Assembly (NCBI GenBank): GCA_963750735.1
Contig: CAVVRY010000016.1
Location: 124,001-188,000 of the forward strand
Source: JANTGF01 sp963750735
GTDB taxonomy: Bacteria; Bacteroidota; Bacteroidia; Bacteroidales; VadinHA17
Reading direction: 5' to 3'
Length of the DNA: 64,000 bases
Of this stretch, positions 7,917 through 17,035 are shown piece after piece. Within the stretch, counting starts at the first letter, position 1. Every line of letters starts with the position of its first letter. The translations under genes and the position numbers were made by a program. The notes under the pieces were generated by a model. That model was not told the origin of the DNA. It did no database searches and saw only the letters and a program-made list of their open reading frames with translations.

Positions 7917-9553
7917 TATTGAATTATTAATTAAATTCTTGATCTTGAAAAAACTTGAAATTTGCAAATTTTCTAAACTAAAAGACAGACAACCTGAACA
8001 CGTCCTGGTTGAGAATGTTGATCTGGTTGTGATACGATATGACAATAAAGTTTCTGTTTTGTATGGACGTTGCTTGCATCGCGGTGCATTGATGGCTGAT
8101 GGCCATGTTAAAGGTGAAAACCTCGTTTGTGGTGTGCATGGCTGGGATTACCGATACGATACAGGAGTATCAGAATACAACAATGAAGAGACCCTTACAA
8201 AATTCACTTCAATTATTGAGCAGGATAAAGTATTGGTAGATTTAGATGAACTTCACGATTTTAAAAAGAAATATCCTCAACCATTTAACAGGGAAGCATA
8301 TCTTGGTCAATATGCAGACACACATCCTGAAGCCACAGAGCCATATACCAGTTACATTAATGAATTGGCGAAAAATGGTTTAAAGAATTATGGACATCAT
8401 GGTCCTTCAGCTTCAATGGGAGTAGACAGAAATACCTTGCCAAAATGGGAAGATATTCAATTCTTACCTGCTCAATTGGCCAAAAGACCTCTATTGGATG
8501 AAGAACCTGTAAATACTAAAGTGATAATTGGTCCAAAAGCAAAAAAACCAATCCTCCTTGAAATCCCAATTTTTGTATCAGACATGAGTTTTGGTGCCCT
8601 GTCAAGAGAAGCGAAAATTGCCTTATCAAAAGGTGCATGAAATGGCTGGTACTGGCATTGCCAGTGGTGAGGGAGGTATGCTTCCTGAAGAACAGGAAAA
8701 CAATTCCCGATACTTTTATGAACTGGCCTCAGGGAAATTTGGTTTTTCATGGGATAAAGTAAAAAAAGCCCAGGCATTCCACTTTAAAGGGGGCCAGGGT
8801 GCTAAAACTGGTACTGGTGGTCATTTACCAGGGGATAAAGTAACCAGAGAAATAGCAGAAGTGCGTGGATTAGAACAGGGAGAAACGGCCATTTCACCTG
8901 CAGCTTTCCCTGATTTGTTTACCACTGAGGATTTTAAACAAGTTGCAGAAGAAGTTCGGGAAAAAACTGGTGGTATCCCCGTTGGATTTAAAATTGCAGC
9001 CAGCCATATTGAAGCAGATATTGACTTTGCCTTAGAAGTAGGGGTGGATTACATTATCCTCGATGGTAGAGGAGGTGGAACAGGTTCTGCTCCAATCATA
9101 TTAAGGGATAATATAAATGTCCCAACGATTCCCGCGCTCGCAAGGGCAAGAAAACACCTTAATAAAGTGGGAGCTAAAGATGTTACTCTGGTTATAACAG
9201 GTGGCTTGCGAGTTGCAGAAGATTTTGCAAAAGCATTGATGATGGGTGCTGATGCTATAGCCGTTTCAAATTCAGCTCTACAGGCTATCGGTTGTTTAGG
9301 CATGCGGGCATGTGGAACCAATAACTGTCCCGTGGGCATTGCCACTCAGAAAGAAAATCTTAGGCAGCGGATTGTCATCGAACAGTCTGCAAAACAGTTG
9401 TATAATTTTTTTAATGCTACCAATGAGTTAATAAAAGTTGTGGCAAGATCATGCGGACACCATAATATTGTGGATTTTAATTTTGATGATTTAAGCACTT
9501 CAAGTTATGAAATGCATAAACTTACTGGTATATCATATGCCGGTGTAATATAA
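7906..9553 (+). pseudogene. Rieske-FMN glutamate synthase-like protein, frameshifted at 8638
   Basis: The frame from 7906 stops at TGA 8638-8640, directly after MSFGALSREAKIALSKGA. The family-typical continuation (EMAGTGIASGEGGMLPEEQ) resumes in the next frame. Removing one base, T8638, restores a 548-residue protein ending at 9553. Residues about 15-110 are a Rieske [2Fe-2S] domain with ligands C56, H58, C75 and H78. The rest is the FMN/[3Fe-4S] domain of glutamate synthase, with FHFKGGQGAKTGTGGHLPG, the ILDGRGGGTGSAP barrel motif and the cluster segment CLGMRACGTNNCPVG. No glutaminase domain is present, so ordinary glutamate synthesis is doubtful. The start is uncertain because only TTG codons are available (7906, 7936). 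The single extra base may be a sequence error. Confidence 0.88.
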
Positions 9554-9559
9554 ACGATT

Positions 9560-9838
9560 ATGATAGATACCTTAATTGGCTTTTTTAAGCAATCAGCAAA
9601 AGATACAAAAGAGAAAACACCCTCAGGCTTATGCCCTAATTGTTGGGGAGAACAGGAATATGACGATAGGATACGAGTAATGTATGAAGACAAGCAAATA
9701 GATGTAAATAATTACAAGGCTAACCATGCATTTATTCAGAATTTTGTTATCAACAAAATAGATGGAATAAAACTAATAAAAGCCAATAGTGGTTCTAGAT
9801 GTCCGACTTGTAAGAAAATAATAAACGAAAAACCATGA
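9560..9838 (+). CDS. small zinc-ribbon-like protein
   Basis: 92 aa with two Cys pairs, CPNCWG near residue 25 and CPTCKK near residue 83, which would bind one zinc or iron. The centre (NNYKANHAFIQNFVINKIDG) has no recognised fold. It lies 6 bases after the Rieske-glutamate-synthase-like gene and overlaps the start of the Rieske-thiamine enzyme by 4 bases, so it is translated within this set. A role as assembly factor or electron-transfer accessory is only a guess from position. Confidence 0.75.
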   Translation: MIDTLIGFFKQSAKDTKEKTPSGLCPNCWGEQEYDDRIRVMYEDKQIDVNNYKANHAFIQNFVINKIDGIKLIKANSGSRCPTCKKIINEKP

Positions 9839-11778
9839 GCGAAAAACTAGTTTGGTATAAAGTTATTGAATCAAAGGCGGAATTGCAACCAAACAGGGTG
9901 ATGACAGTATCTGCAGGGCATAATGAAATCTGTCTTTCTAACTTCGAAGGTAAAATATGTGCCCTTGATAATAAATGTCCGCATCAGGGAGGCCCCCTGG
10001 GTGAGGGTAGCATTGAAAACGGAATTCTGCGCTGCCCATGGCATGGCTGGGACTATCACCCATGCTCTGGAAAAGCTCCTGGCTTCGACGATGGAGTGAA
10101 ATCCTACCCTGTAGAGGAAAGGGAAGATGGCATTTATGTTGGATTACCAGTTGAAAAAATACACAATACCACACTTTCTGATATTATGGCAGAAACTATG
10201 GTTAACTGGGGAGTTGATACAGTATTTGGTATGGTAGGGCACTCCAATCTCGGATTGGCCGATGCATTTAAGCGACTTCAGGAAAAAGGTAAATTGAAAT
10301 TTATTGGCATCCGCCATGAGGGAGCAGGAGCCTTTGCAGCAAGTGCTTATGGTAAATTAACAGGGAAACCTGCAGCCTGTTTTTCTATTGCTGGTCCGGG
10401 AGCAACCAATATGTATACAGGTCTCTGGGATGCAAAAGTTGATCGGGCACCTATATTGGCACTTACAGGCCAGGTTGCAACCCAGGTGGTGGGTACAGGT
10501 AATTTTCAGGAGGTTGATCTTATCCTGGCATTTCAATCAGTTGCAGAATTTAACCACCGGGTCCAACGCGATAGTCAACATGCTGAGCTAATGTCACTGG
10601 CAATTAAACATGCATTACTGAACCGTGATGTTTCCCACCTTACTTTTCCCGATGAAATCCAGGAAATTCCTGCTGGTGATGCTTTACCAGAGACACCAGA
10701 TAACAGAATGCCTGCATCCCAAATTGCACCACCTAAAGAAAGTTTAAATAAGGCTCTTCATCTAATTGAAAAATCAATCCGACCGGTGATAGTTGTTGGA
10801 CACGGTGCCAAGTTCCATATGGAGGCAATAATTGCATTGGCTGAAAGGCTAAATGCACCGGTATTGACCACTTTTAAGGGAAAAGGATTGATTTCTGATG
10901 GGCATCCGCTTGCGGCAGGGGTACTAGGAAGAAGTGGAACTCCCATAGCTTCATATTTTATGAATGAAAGTGATCTACTTATTGTTTTTGGAGCTTCATT
11001 TAGCAATCATACTGGTATAACCTCTAAGAAGCCGATTATCCAGGTTGATTTTGACCCCTTGGCACTGGCAAAGTTTCACAAAATTGATGTTCCATTATGG
11101 GGAGAAATTTCTGTTACCCTCGCCTTGATGCAGGAGAAATTAAAGAAATATGTACAAAAAGTAGATCAACGTCCAGAACTAAAAGGTCGCTGGAATATTT
11201 GGAGGGAGGAAAAGAATAAAAGGCTGAGTCAGGACAATGGCAAGGGGATAAGTTCAATTGCTGTCTTTGAGAATTTATCACGTCATGTTCAAGATAATGC
11301 GGTAATATGTGTTGATGTAGGAAACAATGCATATTCTTTGGGGCGTTACTTTGAGTGCAAAAAACAAAGTTTCCTGATGTCCGGATATCTTGGCTCAATA
11401 GGTTTCGCTTTTCCTGCTGCTATGGGTGCCTGGTCTGCTGTTGGTAGCCATCGACCGGTTGTAGCTATTGCCGGTGACGGTGGTTTTGCACAATATATGG
11501 CTGAATTATCTACATCCGTAAAATACAGTATGAATATTAAAATTATATTGTTAAATAATTCAGAATTGGGCAAAATTTCAAAAGAGCAACGATCAGGTGG
11601 CTTTGATGTTTTCGCCACCGACCTTAAAAATCCTGACTTTGCAGAATTTGCAAATGGCTGTGGTGCCCTTGGGGTTCGGGTTGAAAATCTATCTGACCTG
11701 GAAGAGAAGATGCAAGAGGTCCTTAGTTATAATGGAACTGCTCTACTTGAAATTATGACTGATGTAAGCCTGATTTAA
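9835..11778 (+). CDS. Rieske domain fused to a pyruvate-oxidase-like thiamine diphosphate enzyme
   Basis: 647 aa. Residues about 5-105 are a Rieske [2Fe-2S] domain with C48, H50, C67 and H70 (CPHQGG and CPWHGWDY). From about residue 115 the protein is a complete thiamine-diphosphate enzyme of the pyruvate oxidase/acetolactate synthase group. It has the cofactor-activating Glu in GIRHEGAGAFAASAYG, a central domain with VVGHGAKF and VLTTFKGKG, and the C-terminal binding motif GDGGFAQYMAEL followed by LLNNSELG. The domain order suggests a 2-oxoacid decarboxylating oxidase that delivers electrons through its own Rieske cluster. The ATG overlaps the zinc-ribbon gene by 4 bases. The substrate and acceptor are unknown. 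Confidence 0.9.
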   Translation: MSEKLVWYKVIESKAELQPNRVMTVSAGHNEICLSNFEGKICALDNKCPHQGGPLGEGSIENGILRCPWHGWDYHPCSGKAPGFDDGVKSYPVEEREDGIYVGLPVEKIHNTTLSDIMAETMVNWGVDTVFGMVGHSNLGLADAFKRLQEKGKLKFIGIRHEGAGAFAASAYGKLTGKPAACFSIAGPGATNMYTGLWDAKVDRAPILALTGQVATQVVGTGNFQEVDLILAFQSVAEFNHRVQRDSQHAELMSLAIKHALLNRDVSHLTFPDEIQEIPAGDALPETPDNRMPASQIAPPKESLNKALHLIEKSIRPVIVVGHGAKFHMEAIIALAERLNAPVLTTFKGKGLISDGHPLAAGVLGRSGTPIASYFMNESDLLIVFGASFSNHTGITSKKPIIQVDFDPLALAKFHKIDVPLWGEISVTLALMQEKLKKYVQKVDQRPELKGRWNIWREEKNKRLSQDNGKGISSIAVFENLSRHVQDNAVICVDVGNNAYSLGRYFECKKQSFLMSGYLGSIGFAFPAAMGAWSAVGSHRPVVAIAGDGGFAQYMAELSTSVKYSMNIKIILLNNSELGKISKEQRSGGFDVFATDLKNPDFAEFANGCGALGVRVENLSDLEEKMQEVLSYNGTALLEIMTDVSLI

Positions 11779-11894
11779 TACATACATATATATTTCCCGG
11801 ATTAAATATTCTGTAAATTAAAATTTTGAATTGTTAGAAAGAGAAAGTTTTATTACTTTTCTAAATTATAAGTTATTGGAATAGAAAAGCCTCA

Positions 11895-13007
11895 ATGAAA
11901 ATTCAGCCATTTAAACTTGAGCGATATTTTGCTAAGTATGAATTTACAACTCCTTATCTGCTAAGTTGTTCTGACTGCGAACCTTTAACAATAAAAGAAC
12001 TGCTATCCATGGCCAGTCCTGATATGCTGAAAGCATGGGAGAATTTAACTTTGGCCTACACTGATTCACAGGGACATCCGCTTTTAAGAGAGGAAATCTC
12101 CAAACTTTATACAAAAATTACAGAGGATGATATTCTGGTTTTAACCCCTGAGGAGGGGATTTTTATCGCAATGAATATACTTCTCGAAGAGGGAGACCAT
12201 GTGATTACTACCTTCCCCGGTTACCAGTCTTTGTATGAGATTGCCGAAAGCAATAAATGCAAAGTTTCAAAATGGTTGCCCGATGAGGATATGAATTTCA
12301 AATTGGAGGATTTATTTCAGCAAATAAGGGAAAATACAAAGCTTATAGTTTTAAATTTCCCACATAATCCAACAGGAGCAACTATAACAGAAATTGATTT
12401 AATTAAAATCATACAAATTGCCCGACAGAAAAATATTGTTGTATTCTCTGACGAGATGTATCGTTTTCTGGAATACGACCAACAGGATAGGTTACCATCA
12501 GTAAGTGAAATATATGAAAATGGAATTTCATTATTTGGCTTGTCTAAGAGCTTTGCATTGCCCGGTTTGAGAATTGGCTGGTTAGCTTCCCGAAACAGGG
12601 AGATAATGGCTGAAATAGCTTCATTTAAGGACTATACGACCATATGTTCAAGTGCTCCCAGTGAAATTCTCAGTATCATTGCTTTACAGAACAAAGAATC
12701 CATTATAACCAGAAACCTGGAATTAATAAAAAGTAATCTTGAATTTGCAGATACAATTCTACAGAAGCATGCTGACACACTTATATGGAAAAAACCAAAG
12801 GCTGGAACCATTGCATTTCCAGAATTACGAATTGAACAAGATGTGTACAAGTTTTGCCTTGATCTGATAAAGAAAAAGGGAGTAATGCTACTGCCTTCAA
12901 GTGTATATGATTATGATAGGAAATGTGTAAGGATTGGTTTTGGACGAGAGAACTTCCCTGAATCACTTTCCTTATTTGATGAATATTTAACTGAACTAAA
13001 TTATTGA
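11895..13007 (+). CDS. class I/II pyridoxal-phosphate aminotransferase
   Basis: 370 aa fold-type I aminotransferase. Visible motifs are TFPGYQSLYEIA, the NFPHNPTG cofactor-contact motif, VVFSDEMYRFLEY with the pyridine-contacting Asp, and the Schiff-base lysine K218 in LSKSFALPGLRIGW. The C-terminal VRIGFGREN carries the substrate-carboxylate Arg. The amino donor and acceptor cannot be assigned; the sequence is not close to AspC/TyrB-type enzymes and resembles biosynthetic aminotransferases of the capreomycidine-synthase-like group. It stands as a single gene after the Rieske cluster. Confidence 0.88.
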   Translation: MKIQPFKLERYFAKYEFTTPYLLSCSDCEPLTIKELLSMASPDMLKAWENLTLAYTDSQGHPLLREEISKLYTKITEDDILVLTPEEGIFIAMNILLEEGDHVITTFPGYQSLYEIAESNKCKVSKWLPDEDMNFKLEDLFQQIRENTKLIVLNFPHNPTGATITEIDLIKIIQIARQKNIVVFSDEMYRFLEYDQQDRLPSVSEIYENGISLFGLSKSFALPGLRIGWLASRNREIMAEIASFKDYTTICSSAPSEILSIIALQNKESIITRNLELIKSNLEFADTILQKHADTLIWKKPKAGTIAFPELRIEQDVYKFCLDLIKKKGVMLLPSSVYDYDRKCVRIGFGRENFPESLSLFDEYLTELNY

Positions 13008-13049
13008 TTTAGAGTACCTTTAGCTAAATAATAAACAAGGTGTAAAACT

Positions 13050-15246
13050 ATGAGATTTCTTTGGTATATAGCAGTTTTTATTATCCCTGGCTTCTTAGGA
13101 TGTCATTCTGATGGTGGAGGCCCTACGGGCCTGATGACTGAATTTATTCGGGAGCCAGGAAACGTTAAGATCCTGGACAAAAAGCCGGAATTCTCATGGA
13201 TTGTACCAGAAAATGCAATTGTGCAAACTGCCTGGCAGATCCAACTGGCTTCAACTGAAGAGATATTGAAAAGCGATAATCCTGATTTTTGGGACAGTGG
13301 GAAAAATATTGGAAACAGATCCACAGAAGTTGAGTATCAGGGTGCAGAATTAAATGATAATACTGATTATTATTGGAGAGTACGTATATGGGATAAACAG
13401 GGCAATCCAACAAATTATTCAGTCGTTCAACATATAAGGACAGGTACTTTTGGAGATTATAGAACCACAAATAATAGCTTTCAGTCTGTTTTGAGGAAGC
13501 CTGTATTTTCAAAGAAACTTTCAGAAGCTCATTATTTCTTCGACTTTGGCAAAGATGCATTTGCAACACTTGAACTTCATATCCAGGTTGATAAAAAAGA
13601 TTCGCTTATAATTCATCTTGGTGAAAAACTCTCTGATAAACATGAAGTTGACAGAGATCCAGGAGGTTCCATTCGCTATCAAAAAATAGTTCTTGAAGTT
13701 AGTCCGGGACAATCAGAATATCGATTGGAATTGCCCCCAAATAGCAGAAACACTGGTGGAAAGGCGATATTGCTACCAGATTCCATTGGTGTAATTCTGC
13801 CATTCCGTTATTGTGAAATAGAGAATAGTCCGGTTGAACTTGACACTGAAAATGTCCTACAGAATGCCTACTGGCATTACTTTGATGATAAGGAAAGTTA
13901 TTTTTCCAGCTCTGACACAGTCCTGAATAAGATTTGGGATATCTGCAAATATAGCATGAAGGCAACCTCCTTCACCGGATTGTATATCGATGGAGACCGG
14001 GAAAGAATTCCGTACGAGGGAGATGCCTACATCAATCAGTTGGGACATTATAGTACCGATCGGGAGTATTCAATGGCCCGCCGTACCAACGAATATTTTA
14101 TTCAGAACCCAACCTGGCCAACAGAATGGATCCTGCATACAGTTCCCATGTTTTATGCTGACTACTTCTACACCGGCAACCTTGAATCCATTGTCCACAA
14201 TTATGAATACCTAAAATACAAAACCCTGTCATTTTTATCACGGGACGATGGGCTGATTTCAGTGTATACTGATAAACTAACTCCGGATTTTATGGAGAAA
14301 ATTGGCTTCTCCAATCATGATGAGAGACTTCGTGACCTCGTGGATTGGCCCCCTGGACAAAATGATACAGGATGGAAACTTGCCAGGCCGGAGGGTGAGC
14401 GCGATGGTTATGATATGGTGGAGGTAAATACGGTTGTAAATGCATTCTTCTATTGGAACCTGTTAATAATGAAGGATATAGCAGAAATGATTAATGAAAA
14501 GGAAGATCTGATTTTCTTTAATGAACTGTCACAAAAAGTAAAAGCATCAGTCAACGACTTATTATTTGACAGAAAAAAAGGGAATATATATTGATGGGGA
14601 AGGCTCAACCCACTCTTCATTGCATGCCAATATGTTGCCCCTGGCAGTAGGATTGGTCCCTGAGCAATATAAACAAAGTGTTGTTGATTTCATTAAATCA
14701 AGAGGTATGGCTTGTAGTGTTTATGGTGCACAATATTTACTGGAAGGACTTTTTAAAGCAGGGGAGGCCTCTTATGCTTATAGCTTATTGACAGCTACAC
14801 ATGATAGAAGCTGGTGGAACATGATAAGGTCGGGTTCGACCATTAGCATGGAAGCCTGGGATATGAAATACAAGCCAAACTCCGATTGGAATCATGCCTG
14901 GGGTGCTGTTCCCGCAAATATTATTCCCGGATACCTATGGGGGATACAGCCTTTAGAACCTGGTTTTGCAAAAGCAGAGATACAACCCTATATGGATAAT
15001 CTAGCCAATAGTGAAATAAAGTTCCCTACAATCAGAGGGCCTATCCAGGCAAAATACAATTGGAAATCAGGAAATAATCATACATATGAATTGAGAATTC
15101 CCGGGAATATGATTGCTGACTTTATTTTGCCAACTGAAAATTGGGGAGACCTGGAGGTTCACATGAATGGGAAAAGGATAGCAATTACAGAAAATAGCAT
15201 ACCACTTAAGCCAGGTTGGAATACCATTGAATTCCAAATGGAATAG
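13050..15246 (+). pseudogene. alpha-L-rhamnosidase-like (GH78) lipoprotein, frameshifted near 14580
   Basis: The frame from 13050 ends at 14594 (FDRKKGNIY), while the rest of the catalytic domain reads on in another frame (KKGIYIDGEGSTHSS). Removing one base from the A7G3 run at 14573-14582 restores 731 residues. The N-terminus is a lipoprotein signal with the lipobox GFLGC. Residues about 30-130 look like an N-terminal fibronectin/Ig-like module, followed by a beta-sandwich and the (alpha/alpha)6 barrel. GDRERIPYEGDAY and TISMEAWDMK hold the expected acidic catalytic positions. It would remove terminal rhamnose from glycans at the cell surface. The break may be real or a sequence error. Confidence 0.85.
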
Positions 15247-15322
15247 TACTTTTCGATTTATTGTTCGGATCATGAATATTTTTAATATTGATGAGCTTAT
15301 CAAAATCTATTGATTCCTTAAC

Positions 15323-15353
15323 ATTGTATTTCCGGTTTTTTTCCTTACCTTAG
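15323..15353 (+). promoter_or_regulatory. candidate Bacteroidota promoter for acyl-CoA dehydrogenase
   Basis: TTG at 15324-15326 and TACCTTAG at 15346-15353 are separated by 19 bases, close to the -33 TTTG / -7 TAnnTTTG arrangement. The start codon of the dehydrogenase is about 60 bases downstream. Confidence 0.35.
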
Positions 15354-15414
15354 ATCATCAAGTTTTATATCATTTCTAACCAGCAATTCAAACCAAAATT
15401 GAAAATTTATTAGC

Positions 15415-16560
15415 ATGATTGATTTTAGTCTTACAAAAGAACAGGAAGGGATAATTGAGCAGTATCGGGACTTTTCCGATCGCTACATAGTACCAAATCG
15501 CCTGAAATATGATGACCTTGCAGAGTTCCCATGGGAAATAGTGAAAGCAGCCTATGCTGAAGGCATAATGAATGGTCCGATGCCAATTGAATATGGCGGT
15601 CATAATCACAGTTTGTTAGATGGAGCTCTGGCCTCAGAGGAATTGGGTGCCGGCTGTGTGGGAATTGGAATATGCATAGATGCAAACACGCTGGCATTGA
15701 CACCTCTCTATTTGGCAGCAGATGATGAGCAGAAAAAGAAATTCTTTGGCCAAATAAATGAACAAAAGGCTGTTGCCGCCTATGGATTGACTGAGCCAAA
15801 TGCTGGGTCAGATGTCCAGGGAATAAAAACAACTGCCTTGAAAAAGGGAGATAAATATATTGTAAATGGGCACAAGCGTTTTATAACCAATGCAGAAGCA
15901 TCAACATTTATTACGGTGTTTGCCTTAACCGATCCCGAAAAAGGGTCGCGGAGTCTCACTGCATTTCTGATTCCTCCAGATACTCCCGGGGTTGAAATCA
16001 AACCCCGTTTGAAGAAAATGGGTCAAAAGGCCTCTGTTCAAAATGAAATTATTTTTACAGATGTTGAAGTTCCTGAAGGTAACAGGATAGGAGGGGAAGG
16101 ATATGGCTTTATAATTGCTATGAAAACCTTTGACCGAACGCGTACAGGAGTGGCTGCCTTAAGCCTGGGGAATGCCAGGGCAGCTTATGAAATAGCCAAG
16201 GAGTGGACTAAAAACCGAAAGCAGTTTGGTAAGCCCATAGCCGCAAATCAAGCCATAGGATTCATGTTGGCCGACATGGCAACCAAAATTGAAACAGCCA
16301 GGTTGATTACCTGGTATGCAGCCTGGGCTTATGACTTTGATAAGAAAAAGTTAAATAAACTTTCAGCTATGTCGAAATTATATGCCTCAGATATTGGTAT
16401 GGAAGTTACTACAGATGCGGTTCAGGCTATGGGCGGTGATGGATATACATGGGATTTTGCCGTAGAGAAAATGATGAGAGATGCCAAACTATGCCAGATA
16501 TATGAGGGTACCAATCAGATTCAGCGTCTGGTAATTTCGAAGAGTATTCTTAAAGAATAA
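15415..16560 (+). CDS. acyl-CoA dehydrogenase
   Basis: 381 aa, full-length acyl-CoA dehydrogenase. The middle-domain signature YGLTEPNAGSDVQG and FITNAEAST contact FAD, the C-terminal domain has TRTGVAALSLG and RKQFGKPI, and the end YEGTNQIQRLVISKSI contains the usual catalytic-base Glu position. It oxidises an acyl-CoA to the 2,3-enoyl-CoA and would normally pass electrons to an ETF, which is not in this window. It could feed or drain the butyryl-CoA pool used by the acyl-phosphate operon at 51.6-57 kb, but chain-length specificity is not readable. It is monocistronic, with its own promoter-like element. Confidence 0.93.
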   Translation: MIDFSLTKEQEGIIEQYRDFSDRYIVPNRLKYDDLAEFPWEIVKAAYAEGIMNGPMPIEYGGHNHSLLDGALASEELGAGCVGIGICIDANTLALTPLYLAADDEQKKKFFGQINEQKAVAAYGLTEPNAGSDVQGIKTTALKKGDKYIVNGHKRFITNAEASTFITVFALTDPEKGSRSLTAFLIPPDTPGVEIKPRLKKMGQKASVQNEIIFTDVEVPEGNRIGGEGYGFIIAMKTFDRTRTGVAALSLGNARAAYEIAKEWTKNRKQFGKPIAANQAIGFMLADMATKIETARLITWYAAWAYDFDKKKLNKLSAMSKLYASDIGMEVTTDAVQAMGGDGYTWDFAVEKMMRDAKLCQIYEGTNQIQRLVISKSILKE

Positions 16561-16596
16561 GGTAATCTTACTTCCTCCGATTTTAAATCAACTACC

Positions 16597-17016
16597 ATGG
16601 CAGGATCCAATATCAGGCCGGATGAGAAGAAATTGCGTAAAAAAATAGTATTTGTCGTAGGACTTATGCTGTTTATTTCATTCTTACATATCATCAATAT
16701 CAAGAGTTTTCTAAACTCAAAGTTGTACATTTATTATACCAGTTTTTTTTCTGATTTGTTGCTTCCATTTGGTGTATATTTTCTAATTGCAATGAATGAC
16801 TGGCGCTACCCGGTTTTGCAGAAATGGTGGGTCAAAGCATTACTAACCTTCAGCATCCCTACCTTTGCTGAAATCCTTCAGTCATTTGGCATTTATGCAC
16901 TTGGTAGTACTTTTGATCCCTTAGATATATTAATGTATGGAATTGGGGTGATAGTGGCTGTTTTGCTTGAGAAACTTGTTTTTGAGCCTTATTTTTCTTT
17001 CTGGAAATTATATTAA
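16597..17016 (+). CDS. VanZ-like integral membrane protein
   Basis: 139 aa with four predicted membrane segments (about residues 17-35, 45-65, 80-100 and 110-128). The segment AEILQSFG followed by GSTFDPLDILMYGIGV resembles the EIIQ...R.FDxxDI motif of VanZ-like proteins. VanZ-like proteins are small membrane proteins of mostly unknown role; one homologue gives low-level teicoplanin resistance. It starts 36 bases after acyl-CoA dehydrogenase and may be co-transcribed with it. Confidence 0.6.
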   Translation: MAGSNIRPDEKKLRKKIVFVVGLMLFISFLHIINIKSFLNSKLYIYYTSFFSDLLLPFGVYFLIAMNDWRYPVLQKWWVKALLTFSIPTFAEILQSFGIYALGSTFDPLDILMYGIGVIVAVLLEKLVFEPYFSFWKLY

Positions 17017-17035
17017 ATGCTAAAAATCATCCAGA

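Noticed and set aside
8600..8660. Programmed ribosomal frameshifting in the Rieske-glutamate-synthase-like gene
   Set aside because: No slippery heptamer or downstream pseudoknot is visible, and similar single-base breaks occur in unrelated genes across the window, which points to indels.
8472..8777. Minus-strand frame spanning the break in the Rieske-glutamate-synthase-like gene
   Set aside because: The plus-strand sequence on both sides of the break matches one protein family, so this is an antisense shadow.
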